From assembly GCA_020796225.1 (NCBI GenBank), contig CM036753.1, positions 78,513,441 to 78,577,440 on the forward strand: a stretch of 64,000 nucleotides of DNA. The letters are read 5' to 3'. Positions 53,601 through 63,654 of this stretch are shown here, in pieces. How positions within the stretch are numbered: the first letter of the stretch is position 1; every line of letters begins with the position of its first letter. The notes under the pieces were generated by a model. That model was not told where the DNA came from, did not search any database, and saw only the letters and a list, made by a program, of their open reading frames with translations. The stretch comes from Arion vulgaris (taxonomy: Eukaryota; Mollusca; Gastropoda; Stylommatophora; Arionidae). The position numbers and the translations under genes were made by a program.

Positions 53601-56600
53601 AGAGAGGCAGGAAATATCAGCCTCAGTTCCATGGAGGATATTGAGCGAGTTGCCCGGATAGAGCGGTATGGAGAAATTACTTGCAGGCCCTATGTAACGT
53701 ATAACGTCGAGAGGAATTATTATTATTATTCTCTCATTTCTATTATCATGCATGTTATTTATTTCAGAGAAACCCAGATATCAAACTGTATGCTCTACCT
53801 TGGGGTTTCCCAGGCTGGATCGGACAAGGAACTTCTTCTCCTTATACAAATAATAATGTCACGGCTGATTATGTTGTCAGGTGGATTAATGGGGCCAAGA
53901 CATACTATAATCTAACTATTGATTACGTTGGGGTATGTATTATTTCTTCTTGTTATTACACAGAATGTGCTGTGCCTTATATCACATAAGGATTTGTTTT
54001 GTTTAAAATGTATTAACTCTAGTAGATACCTCTAAAATGTTTTTACACAGCGAACATTTTCTTTGAATCTTTTGACTACAATCAACCACCACACTATGTG
54101 GTAGTGCATCCAGAAGAAGTTACATGTATGTAGGATCAAATAAATGAAGTCCTAGAAAATTGGGCTGAAAAAAGAATACAGTAATAGGCAAATAAATATT
54201 TCAGATACAACTCTGTTGTAAATTATACATGAAAGTCTCTGTTAAAAACAGTCAATGGAAAACTTTGGGAGATTTTATAAGATCTTATCACCTGAAGTTG
54301 GAGAAGGCCTACCTGTATGGCGAGGAAACCAATAAAAATGGTAAGCAGACTTTCACGTCAAAAACCAGTCATAAGCGCCATACCAGGCATCATGGCTACG
54401 CCTGAATTTATAGTGGGTGAACAAAGAAGATAAGATCTTATCAGAATATACACCATGGTAAGACACAAGACTGTTTGAATCTAGAGATAACCGCTTATTT
54501 GATCATAGTTTAATTTTTAAAATCACCTGTGTGTTACCAAGGCTTGCAAGGGGAGCAAAGAATAGTAATACTACAACCTACATGGCATGTCATAAGAGGC
54601 GACTGAATTAGGGGCCTAGGGAAGCTATCCTAGTAAATAAAAGCATCTCAGAAATTGGATGTGCTGGCCTACTTGTAGGCGCCTAACTGACACAATGTAC
54701 AATCGCTCTTAGGCTCGGATCACATAAAATCTAAAAGAGTGGTTAACAAGGGTTAATATGAAGCATTTAAAGAAGGAAAATATTTTTAAAATTACTGGAA
54801 TCATGTTTACAAGTAAGATTATGAATTTCAATATTTTTCTATTTCTGAATAGAAACAAATTATTCTTCAATTGCTAAAGCCTTTAGATGTCCATGCCAAC
54901 AATTTCTTAGATTTGTTATAAATCAAGGAGTTCTGTAAAACTGGGCTCTTGTGTATTACATTTTATTCTTCCATATTCTACAGTCACCTTTTTGTTTGAT
55001 GTTGATATCCTTTTTATGATTCATGATCAATGAAGGTACATTTGATGTAATGTTTGTTGCATACATTCAACCTACATTTTTTCCAGATCTGGAATGAGAG
55101 ACTTTACAATGTAGATTACATCAAGGTAGGATTTTGAGTTTTGCCTCAATTCATTTAATGGTATTGCTGTATTATATATTTATATGTTAAATATAATTTG
55201 ACATTATTACTGTGTAATGAAAAATAAAAACAATTACGTTATTTAGTTGTAGGAATTAGAGGAGACATTTAATATCATGATTGCAGCATAATTTATCAGA
55301 AAATTGTTTAGGTAAAGTGTGCTCAACACAGTGAACCCAACCTTAATGCTTTCAAATTAGTTACCAAAGACACTAAAAATTACAAAAAAAGTTCAAGTGC
55401 ATAAGTTTTATCTTTCACTAGTCTAAGCTCTTAATTTAGCAGTTGTTTTTTCTGTAACAGATTTTGAGGAGTGTTCTTGACCAAAGAGGATTTCAGAATG
55501 TCTTGATCATAGCTTCAGATGATGGGTGGCAAATTGCTGGTGACATCAGTAAAGATCCAGAATTGGCTAAAGATGTTCATGCGATTGGGTACTTATCAAT
55601 ACAATTTATATTGTTAAAAATAATGTGCAAAAATGTTTATAGATTGTCTAGTGAACTTAAAGTTGGACCACTTTCATTTGTTTCAGACATTGTACACTCT
55701 ATGCAGTGTAAACAAAGATTAGATTAAAAAAATACTATTTAAATACAACTACAACAAATATATCTAGGGAAACCCTGAAACAAACTTTATTAAGATAGGC
55801 CAAAAATATCGGACTCTCTTCTATGAAGGAGTTGTGCAGGATAGTGTGGTATGTAGAAATTGCTTACAGGTCCTATTTAATGTATAATGGTCAAGGAATA
55901 TAATAATAAATATTAGTGAGTAATATAAATTTATGATTTGGAGCTTCAATGTGTGTTATAAATTACAAGTATTTTCCACCTTAAAGACTTAGCTTACATG
56001 TGCACTTCAATGAATCAAGTCTTTGGTTTTGTAAATTTTGTTTTCCCTCGTGAAAAATTGTCAAGATTCTGCACCTACATGTAAATAGTTTAGCAAATAC
56101 TATATAGTCACAAGCTGTAAATGTGTGGTTGACTAGCTCAACTGAACCTGCCCTTCCAAACCAACAATTATAAATAAAAGTATAACTGGGCTTCACAGTA
56201 AAATAGCAGAGCTATATTGTGTCAGTAAATTTAGTGTGGGTTTCTGTGACATTGAGGTTCTGTGCTCACCTCACTTCCCAAAAGTGCTCAGTTCATTTCC
56301 TGTATGAAACAATAGGCAATTTTTTAGTGATCATTCATCTCAGCGTAGATGAAATTGAGGGCATAGTTTTATTAGAGGGAGATGATAAAATTAGGTCCTG
56401 TGTTCAAGGTAGGCACATAAAAGAACCCCTGATAGATGAGTTTGAAAAGAGCAGTCTGAAAAAGCACAGTTTGAGATATAAAAGGTTACATTTAATTCAT
56501 ACCATATCTACCGTTATAAAACAATAGAGCAAATTCTAAACAATTGGCTGTACTAAATAATAAAAAACACAAATATTGCAGCTTTGCTGTAAACATAGCA

Positions 56601-59128
56601 CACCATAATTACACTCAAATCATCCAAACATTTGATAAAGAATGGTTTATAAAGTGATTAGCCTAAAGCAAACTAACATGATTTCAGCAATCCTTGACCA
56701 CTTTACAAAACTCCACTTCCCCACATGCTTTTGAGATTTACATTTTTTTCCCTACAACTTTTATATTAAAGTATTCCGTAATGTAAAGTTTTCAAAAACC
56801 CCTGACACAGTCAGGGATGAATATTTTATAATACAGGAATATGTTGTTTTAAATGACCACTGTGTTTGTTGTCACATTCTGCTCCTCAATAATCTAGAGG
56901 CCATGTAATTGACAGTTCAGAAAGGTTGAAGATGTATGTCTGTTTCACTATCATAATCTACCATGTCACCAACTAACATAGTTGATTGTGTATATGCCAC
57001 TAACATATGTCATGAGTACTGACTATCAGTTCAGATGTTGAAATTTGTTCGCGCCATGAAGTTAAAAGCTGTCCAGAATTTTCTGTCGGATTCAGCATAA
57101 TTGATTTTACCGGTTGTCACCATGTTTTTCTAAATCTTTCTTTCTCATGTCATGCCCGAACAATTAGGCTTGCTCATTTCTTGTGTTGATAATGAGCTTT
57201 CTCTTTGCTTTGACCTCTTTCAGTATATTAACATCAGTCATTGTAACAGTCCATGGAATTCTCAATATTCTCACTAATACAGCATCTTTGTGGACTCTGG
57301 TAAAGATTTTTATGTCCGTTTATTTATTGTCCATGATTTACTTTCATATGTTAGTACCGTCTCAATCCCTTTTTATATAAACACTATATAGGCTAATTTG
57401 GATTTCAGTTGTCTTACATGCATTCTATTTTACAGAGATATCAGCTTGATTAACTAATTAAACTTGTTACCTATAGTTGCATACCGTAGAATACAGTTGT
57501 AAATTGTTGGCAATGACAAGTGCACTATTATGAATAGTGGTTGACATTTATCAGAATACTATTGTGAATAGAAGTTGATAATGGCCAAAGTTTTTATTGT
57601 GCCCATTTATGTATAACTTCCATTTTGCACATGCAAGACAAATTATGGAAGATCCTTGAAGAATATGGCATCCAGGGACAACTATTAGGTAACATCATGG
57701 CCTTATATCAAGACGGTCAGAGTACAGTAAGAACAACAGAAGGAATGACCGACTGGTTCTCCATTACATCAGGTGTAAGAAAAGGTTATGTCCTCTCACC
57801 ACTATTCTTTATCACATATATGGATAAAATAACTCAAAAGAGTCAAATTCAAATAAGGATGAAATAAATGAACTGCTTTTTGCAGATGATCAGTGCCTGA
57901 TACACCAATATGAACAAGATCTACAACAACATATTGACACTCTGAACCAAAATTGTATAAATCATGACATAAAAATCAATAATACTAAAACTAAACATCC
58001 ATGTCAATGGCACTACAATCAACTAAGTGCAAAAATTCAAATATTTAGGAAGCATATTCACAGAAGATGGAAGACTAGACAGATAGAGGCTAGAGTGCAA
58101 AAAGCAAATGCTGTAATCTACCAGCTAGCCCTATTGTTAAGGCACCCAAAAATCTCACTGACAGCTAAACAACAGATCAACAGCATTTCATACTTTGTGT
58201 TACCAGAGCCAAACACGGACAATGAGCAAAGCACAGTCGCAAAAAATAACATGTGAAATGCTGTGCCTGCAAAAAGTTATCAACAACACCAGAAAAAACA
58301 GTCACCAAAATCAGCATAAGAAGGAAAGTTGGCACAGAACCTTGCTTGAGTTACATTGAGAAACAAAGAATGAAGTGGTGTGGTCACTTAATAAGAATGT
58401 GTCCAAACTCCACAATATACAGTCTTCTACAACAGAACATCAGGAAAGAAGGAAAGCAGACCACAAAAAAGATGGTTAGATGGCTTAGCAGAATCCTTTC
58501 AAAGTGCAAAAATATCAAATTGCCCAAGCCACCAGAACAGCGCAATACAAACACAGAAAACCATGACACTGGGCAACAACCTGGTAGCAGTGTGACAACA
58601 AAAGAAGAAGAAAACAAAATAATGAAACATATTTTTATAATTTCTATACAAATTTCCCAGGAAATATATTTATTTGTCATCTTTTCTCTAAAGTTGTCAC
58701 TACCCTGGCACATGGTCATCAAATGAGGCCTATTTGACAGGAAATAAACTTTGGGCATCAGAAGATTACAGTACATTCAATGATGAAGTTGGATCAGGTT
58801 GCTGGGCAAGGGTAGGTACTTAAAGTAATTTTTAAAGTAATAAAGTCAGTTTTTCCTCAAGTTCTATTGTGAATCGAAGAAATTTACAGATAAAAATTAG
58901 TATTTTAATAAATTAATTGGGATGTCAGATGCAACATAATTAAGAGTGATAATGGATTAGAGAATACTTCTTGTATGTAGTATATTTTTTGAACAAGATG
59001 CTTATATCATAACTTTATTATGCACCCACTTTCCTGATATCAAATTCACAATCTGTTCCTGTTTTAAATAAACCTGAAATGGATCAAATGCTAGACATAC
59101 TTCAATTTTTAATTAATAAAATGACCAG

Positions 59129-59191
<63 letters not shown>

Positions 59192-62100
59192 ATAAACTTT
59201 CTACCAGATAGAAATATATCTACAATTCTACTTTTATTTTGTATCCAAATATGTTCATGGTTGTCTTGTTTTATTTCAGATTCTCAATCAAAACTATGTC
59301 AATGGTTATATGACAGCGTAAGTAATTTAAAAACATTTTTCTTGTCATTCTATTTTGTATTCTATTTTCTATCCTTTCTTACATAAAGAAAAGAGTAATC
59401 ATAAAAGTTAGCATATTTAAGAATTTAACAGCCAGTGATAGTCAAGATTTAACAGAATATGAATTATTTTCCCAGATAGAACAAAAATAAAACAATGTAC
59501 AGAATGATAAGTTCAATTAGTAACCTAAATAGCATCCACATATTTTGATCATTATGTATATGAATCTTATAGTTACTAATTTAAAAGTAACATTTCACCT
59601 CATTAAATTTTATATGATCAAATTACATTTCTTTAAAAACGTATCAGCTTGCATTAATTCTAGTAGTGGAGTTGATAAACAGGAGAACACATGTCCGAAT
59701 TTATTGATTTTATAAAAATTGCAGGGTGTTTTAAAAGTCTCCGTCCACATGACCCCATTATATTTGTGACATAGGTTTTGGTATTCATCCACACAACTAC
59801 TGCTTTTGTCTGTAGTGTTCAGTAAAGTAGTACATGTAGCATGATAGTTATTTTGAAACAGTTGGTGGAAATATTCACCATGCATTTCAAAATATGCTTG
59901 GACAAGCTTCTTCATAATGTTGAAGACCTTCTGCAAGGTTGCTGGTGAGATCTGTTGAATGTGGGTGATTATGTCTTGCTTCAGCTTTACAACTGTGTGT
60001 AGATTTTTTCTCACAAACCTTTCCTTTCAGTGTTTTCTATAAATATTAGTCTAGTGAAGTTAGGTCTGGTGATCAGATTCGACATAAGATTGAGATTGCA
60101 AAGATGTTCTCTAAAAAAAAGGAAGTACTTTCTGGAACCACACTTCTTCCATTTCATCCTCACTTAGCTGCTCTGTGAGGGCTTTCAGGAATGCTAGTAC
60201 GGTCATGATCAACACTTATAGTGGCATTAAAATAAATGGCCTCAGTTATGTGCTTGCTACTTACAGCACACAATATCCTGACTTTCAGATTGTGGAGAGG
60301 GATTTGGTAAAATTCATGGAGATTTTCATTTCTCCACATATGATTATTATGACCGTTGACATACCTAGAAGCATGAGACCATTCTTCATCTGTGAAGTTT
60401 ACATAAAATATTACCTTTTCAACAAGGGATTCTATTGTAAACACCATTTTCGTTCAGCAAATAGTTTCACTTGTTACTAACAATGATGTACTGAGTAATG
60501 TTTTGCACTGAATCTTTGAACACCAATTCGCATGACAAAATCCACACATTCTATGATGTAGTGTCAGTCACTGAATAAATAAGTGCAGATATATTGTTCA
60601 AACCGAGTGCCGAGATTTTAAGAACACCTTACATTTGACTGGCTGTAAATTAGCAATGCTTTCTTAGTGTCCAATATCCTTCAATACACGCCAGACTTCC
60701 CCCAATGCATAAAGTAGCCACTTGGCAGAACACATTAGTTGAAGCTACTTATGAGAGAGTTGCATGTGACACTATATTGTACCACTTATGTTGTCAAAAT
60801 ATTGATGAACGTTTCATTTATACATGTTTTCTCATTACAATTCCAAAACAAACTTTTTTGTGTTTTAGAACAATATCATGGAACTTGATTGCTAGCTACT
60901 ATGCTGGTCTTCCCTACTACAGAGATGGTTTAATGACAGCTCTTCAGCCATGGAGTGGCAATTATGTTGTGCAGAGTACTATTTGGGTCTCAGGTATAAA
61001 TCTCTTTCACAGTTGTGTCATGCAGTAGCAGAATGTTAGTTTATAAATTAGGTTCAAACAATAAGGCAAAGCTAGTTCTTGCCATAAGTCAGTTTTCAGC
61101 AATACAGCCATCATGCCAGGACATCAAAATCAAACAATAAATCAGTCATTGTCATCAAAATGAAGTCATAATCCAATAATATCAGGATCATCAAAATTAA
61201 ATCATTAGTAATCTCTGGAATTGAAAGCTACTGGGAAATATATAGATTCCCCAGATTTACGGTGTCCGTGGCACCAAACCGAAGGGTTACGATGTCCATG
61301 GCACCGAGCGAAGAGCTGAAAAGCTCAAGTGCTTCTGGTGTAATAGTGTCATGGTGTCATAGTGGGTCACACAAAGGTAGCCTCAGGTAACTAAACGGTA
61401 ACGTGTCAGAGCTAAGAGCCGACTGGAAGAATGGCTGGAGGCTGAATGCTATTGACAGCATGTAGTGTTACTACAGGTGACATTTTGTAATTAAACGGTT
61501 ACATGTCAGAACTAAGAGCCGACTGGAAGAATGGCTGGAGGCTGAACTACAGGTGACCAGCAGATAAGTTAATGGCCGGTAATTAAACCTTTGGATCAAT
61601 AAGTCTGGCTCGGTGGGTGATTTTACAGTGAGAAAGAAAAATGTACCCCAGGGTGTTAATGACAGAACACGTGGCTGTAGGGCTCTCAAGGGACCAGGCA
61701 GTCTAGCCAGGTAAATTTCCTGACCACCTGAATGGGTCTAGGAACAAAGGATTGTTGGTTTTGGATTGGCGGATAAATAGACGGGCAGAACACAGAGCAT
61801 ATAGCTGAGACAGAGCTGCGGGTAGGTTGTTGAAAATAGGGCATTTACCATCAGAACACAGAGCGGAGAGGACAGTCAGCCGATAGGAGCTAGGAGTACA
61901 GACGCAGAGAGTTGAACTTAGAATAGAAACTTAGCAGAGGAACTTAGCCGAAGTGTTTAACAGAAGAAATTAGCATAGAAAGTTAGCAGAACTTAGCTCG
62001 GTCAAGACACAGACCCCGAGAAGCCAGCAAGCAGGGACAATCTGTCGTTGTATCGGGTGGAACAAGGTAGTTAGTTCCACGTGGTTCCAGTGAGAAATTC

Positions 62101-63654
62101 TATACAGGTAGTAGAGTGGATAATAATTTCGAGTGATAGTTCATTTGCCACATGCCGAGCAGAAACAGTTGATGATAGATAAGACAGCTAGTTTATAATA
62201 TATTCCAGCGTATGCTCATTTACCACATGCCGAGCAGAAGCAGTTGATGATAGTTAAGATAGCCAGTTTAAAGATACTCCAGGTATTCTCATTTACCACA
62301 TGCTGATCAGATAGCAGTGATGATAGATAAGACAGCCAGTTTATAAAATATTCCAGCGTATGCTCATTTACCACATGCCGAGCAGAAACAGTTGATGATA
62401 GCTAAGACAGCCAGTTTATAAAATATTCCAGCGTATGCTCATTTACCACATGCCGAGCAGAAACAGTTGATGATAGCTAAGACAGCCAGTTTAAAAGATA
62501 CCCCAGCCTATTCTCATCGGCCACGTGCTGACCAGAAAAAGCAGTTGAAGATAACTAAGACAGCCAGTTTATAATACATTCCAGTGTATTCTCATTTGTC
62601 ACGTGCTGATCAGGAAGCAGCTAATGATAGCTGAGACAGCCAGTTTATAATATACTCCAGCGTATTCACTTTTGCCACGAGCTATCAGAAGGAAATTTAT
62701 GCTAACCAAGACAGCCAGATTGATCTATCCCAACGGTTACCAAGTTAACCACGTGCAGGACAGAGGATCCAGTCGTCGTGATAGGACTTTCTCGTCGGCC
62801 AGATGCTAGTCAGAGACGATTTAGCAGTGAACAGATTTAGTTAGGAGTGTTTTTGTTCATTCATTTTATTTCAGGGACATTTAAATTAGGACTTCAGTAA
62901 ATTGTTTTATGTATGAATTTGTGATTATTCGTAGAATTGCAGTTTTAATAAAAGTTGAGGATCATATTGACTGATTCTCACATAGATAATTATTCAAGGG
63001 CCATGTGTTGTTTAAGTTAGTATATTGTGTGTGTTTAGACATAACTGAAGGATTCTTATTAGTGGTTTGGCCACTTAATAAGAATGCATCCAAACTCCAC
63101 AGTATACAGAGTCTTCTACAACAGAACATCGGAAAGAAGGCAAGAGGAAGACCACGGAAAAGATGGTTAGATGGCGTGGCAGCATCCTGTGAAAGAGCAA
63201 AGATAACAATCACACAAGCCACCAGAACAGCGCTAGACAAAAACAGAAACCACGACACTGAGGGAACAACAGGTAGCAGTGTGAGCAAAGAAGAAGAAGA
63301 AGGATTATAGTCACAGGCAATAGAATTTATATACATTAGACAGGGCATGAAAACGATACGGTTACACTGGATCGGGAAAAAAAAAAAAGACTGCCATTGT
63401 AGTGTGAGACTGTTGAGGTGTAAATGGATATAGAAGTTTGAACATAAAAATGTTAAAGTTAAGCATATTTCACATTACTAGCTGTTCTAGCAAGTTTTTA
63501 TTTTCTGTTGCTCAGCACATACAACTCAGTTCACTTCCATTGGCTGGAAATATCTTAACCATACCAGTGGAGTTGGAAAGTTGCAAGTGGTGGTTCCTAT
63601 GTTGGTCTTGTTAGCCCTGATAATAGTGATCTCACAATCATCATTGAGACCTTG
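47473..63654 (+). CDS. GALC: GALC, galactocerebrosidase (GH59), eleven exons seen, 3' part outside window
   Basis: Lysosomal beta-galactosidase that removes galactose from galactosylceramide and psychosine (EC 3.2.1.46). Exons: 47473-47619, 48284-48352, 49419-49482, 51662-51750, 53768-53932, 55087-55125, 55461-55588, 58694-58811, 59280-59317, 60869-60993, 63516-63654. All have GT-AG ends, and phases agree at every junction. The acid/base is E182 in IWNER, and the nucleophile E257 in WASEDYST; both positions nearly equal the mammalian numbering. Residues run to about 374 of the usual 650-690; the rest of the beta-sandwich and lectin domain lie outside. Exon 11 contains an apparent one-base deletion. 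The introns carry LINE, SINE and mariner insertions, none touching an exon. Confidence 0.97.
47961..48153. repeat. Tandem repeat in GALC intron 1, four units
   Basis: Units of roughly 43-57 bp beginning atatcacaataaataatcac and containing catgtggtcattttattac, starting at 47961, 48018, 48061 and 48107. Confidence 0.88.
48284..48352 (+). CDS. GALC: GALC exon 2
   Basis: 23 codons, [20 protein letters not shown] then LFL; acceptor tttatttcag, donor gtgaga. Matches the family's TSRLLVNY-P-Y-ILD-LF segment. Confidence 0.95.
48353..49418. other. GALC intron 2, no element recognised
   Basis: About 1.07 kb, AT-rich, short frames only. Confidence 0.4.
49419..49482 (+). CDS. GALC: GALC exon 3
   Basis: 64 bp, [20 protein letters not shown] then T and the first base of an Asp codon; acceptor cttactag, donor gtatga. 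[15 protein letters not shown] is invariant in GALC. Confidence 0.96.
49748..49806. repeat. 29-bp direct repeat in GALC intron 3
   Basis: gttttcctagttactgtgaa followed by tggtaggg occurs twice in a row. Confidence 0.85.
49990..50640 (+). mobile_element. Decayed I-like LINE RNase H fragment
   Basis: [43 protein letters not shown], then [20 protein letters not shown] (RNase H end) and TTIFRFCT. Many stops. Inside GALC intron 3. Confidence 0.75.
50640..51010 (-). mobile_element. RTE-like LINE C-terminal fragment (WNPQGK family)
   Basis: The minus strand reads [62 protein letters not shown] and [11 protein letters not shown]. The R-V-x-N-x-D-x-W-x-R-A-G motif precedes the basic tail, as in related LINEs. 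Confidence 0.8.
51020..51480 (-). mobile_element. I-like LINE family M 3' end
   Basis: The minus strand reads [36 protein letters not shown], then a decayed finger region, [28 protein letters not shown] and a GAAGAAGAA tail at 51020-51030. Inside GALC intron 3, just upstream of exon 4. Confidence 0.85.
51662..51750 (+). CDS. GALC: GALC exon 4
   Basis: 89 bp; with one base from exon 3 it gives [20 protein letters not shown] then [10 protein letters not shown]. Acceptor ttcatatag, donor gtaagc. T-E-x-S-H-M-H and [10 protein letters not shown] are GALC-specific. Confidence 0.97.
51751..52497. other. GALC intron 4, 5' part, no element recognised
   Basis: A TTAA-bounded structure may run from ttaactcattctg (52345) to agagttaa (about 52829), enclosing SINE L, but the ends match over only about seven bases. 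Confidence 0.3.
52498..52700 (-). mobile_element. tRNA-derived SINE (family L), full length
   Basis: On the minus strand the head has an A-box-like tagcgcattgactacgggtg and the B box gcgggttcaattc (52638-52626). The body has accgaaccgaagggttacga and caagagctgaaaagctcaag, and a poly(A) tail. Target duplication attaatatat (52488-52497 and 52701-52710). Confidence 0.9.
53035..53740 (+). mobile_element. RTE-like LINE C-terminal fragment, split by SINE A
   Basis: Left part 53035-53170 ([26 protein letters not shown] in frame pieces), right part 53436-53740: [60 protein letters not shown], with an ATT-repeat tail. It directly precedes GALC exon 5 and ends 28 bases before it. Same family as 10105, 30250 and 55750. 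Confidence 0.88.
53171..53423 (+). mobile_element. SINE A copy nested in the RTE-like LINE
   Basis: 253 bp, plus-oriented. Exact 12-bp target duplication agagacatgtct (53159-53170 and 53424-53435). Confidence 0.95.
53768..53932 (+). CDS. GALC: GALC exon 5
   Basis: 55 codons, [55 protein letters not shown]. Acceptor tttatttcag, donor gtatgt. PWGFPGW-G and the I-D-Y-V-G strand match the GALC barrel. Two N-glycosylation sequons (NVT, NLT). Confidence 0.97.
54285..54430 (+). mobile_element. SINE P remnant (body shared with SINE D)
   Basis: cctgaagttggagaagg, cctgtatggcgaggaaacc, ggtaagcagactttcacg, catggctacgcctgaattta and a GAAGA tail. In GALC intron 5. Confidence 0.65.
54524..54782 (+). mobile_element. 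SINE C copy in GALC intron 5
   Basis: Head gttaccaaggcttgcaaggg, core catggcatgtcataagaggc, body gctggcctacttgtaggcgc. Target duplication tttttaaaat (54514-54523 and 54783-54792). Confidence 0.88.
55087..55125 (+). CDS. GALC: GALC exon 6 (catalytic acid/base Glu)
   Basis: 13 codons, [13 protein letters not shown], with W-N-E-R carrying the proton donor (E182 in this model). Acceptor ttttttccag, donor gtagga. Confidence 0.97.
55461..55588 (+). CDS. GALC: GALC exon 7
   Basis: 128 bp, [42 protein letters not shown] and two bases of Gly. Acceptor tctgtaacag, donor gtactt. Confidence 0.96.
55750..55910 (+). mobile_element. RTE-like LINE 3' scrap
   Basis: ggaaaccctgaaacaaactt (RETLKQTLL), then [13 protein letters not shown] and tggtcaaggaatataataat, parallel to the end of the copy at 53436-53740. 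In GALC intron 7. Confidence 0.7.
55911..57624. other. GALC intron 7, middle, no element recognised
   Basis: About 1.7 kb. The 102-codon frame at 56219-56527 has no family match or splice support. Confidence 0.35.
57625..58615 (+). mobile_element. LINE family F, RT palm to 3' end
   Basis: [53 protein letters not shown], then [33 protein letters not shown], [32 protein letters not shown] and [17 protein letters not shown] with GAA tail. It gives the RT context missing from other F copies and places F in the RTE/BovB-like group. In GALC intron 7, sense orientation. Confidence 0.9.
58694..58811 (+). CDS. GALC: GALC exon 8 (catalytic nucleophile Glu)
   Basis: 118 bp, (G)[40 protein letters not shown]257 in W-A-S-E-D is the nucleophile. 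Acceptor ctctaaag, donor gtaggt. Confidence 0.97.
59132..59195. repeat. TA microsatellite in GALC intron 8
   Basis: About 30 TA units with one phase break. Confidence 0.95.
59280..59317 (+). CDS. GALC: GALC exon 9
   Basis: 38 bp, [12 protein letters not shown] and two bases of Ala; acceptor tttatttcag, donor gtaagt. I-L-N-Q-N-Y-x-N-G-Y-M-T is invariant in GALC. Confidence 0.96.
59723..60631 (-). mobile_element. mariner-like transposon remnant
   Basis: The minus strand carries [60 protein letters not shown] (60430-60200), then [17 protein letters not shown] near 60150 and a C-terminal [20 protein letters not shown], with [13 protein letters not shown] near 59870. These are the DDE-region and C-terminal motifs of mariner-type (DDE_3) transposases. 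Imperfect inverted ends: agggtgttttaaaagtctcc and, inverted, aaggtgttcttaaaatctcg. The N-terminal DNA-binding part is missing. In GALC intron 9. Confidence 0.87.
60869..60993 (+). CDS. GALC: GALC exon 10
   Basis: 125 bp, (A)[41 protein letters not shown]. Acceptor gtgttttag, donor gtataa. W-N-L-x-A-S-Y-Y and Q-P-W-S-G-x-Y-V-V match the family. Confidence 0.97.
61245..61341 (+). mobile_element. SINE L, 3' body only
   Basis: Plus-oriented: gattccccagatttacggtg, accaaaccgaagggttacga, gaagagctgaaaagctcaag, lacking the tRNA-like head. Confidence 0.85.
61342..62990 (+). other. Unidentified repeat-rich unit in GALC intron 10, with minisatellite and poly(A) signal
   Basis: A purine-rich, non-coding, GC-richer block. 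It contains a 99-bp duplication (61393 and 61492: aagagccgactggaagaatg), an AG-rich stretch 61750-62060, eight 75-bp units, and taataaaagttgagg near 62949. It could be an LTR or other non-coding transposon piece. No integrase, RT or primer-binding site seen. Confidence 0.45.
62142..62722. repeat. 75-bp minisatellite, eight units
   Basis: Units start at 62142, 62217, 62290, 62365, 62440, 62515, 62593 and 62669. Consensus pieces: catttaccacatgccgagca, gttgatgatagctaagacag, ccagtttataaaatattcca. Periods are 73-78 bp. Confidence 0.95.
63055..63298 (+). mobile_element. LINE family F 3' end in GALC intron 10
   Basis: [20 protein letters not shown] in one frame, then [40 protein letters not shown] and a shortened SSVSKEEEE tail. 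Possible target duplication gaaggatt (63047-63054 and 63299-63306). Confidence 0.85.
63516..63654 (+). CDS. GALC: GALC exon 11 (with apparent one-base deletion)
   Basis: Acceptor gttgctcag, donor gtaaga. The first part reads (A)[18 protein letters not shown] in the expected phase. From about 63580 homology continues only in the next frame: [26 protein letters not shown]. The exon is 139 bp; one extra base near 63575-63580 (ggaaag) would restore both frame and a phase-0 end. Confidence 0.9.

Noticed and set aside
56219..56527. 102-codon frame in GALC intron 7
   Set aside because: No family resemblance, no splice sites, AT-rich codon content of intronic DNA.
62142..62722. Regular 75-bp units considered as a CRISPR-like array
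   Set aside because: Units are contiguous tandem copies without unique spacers, in an animal gene intron.
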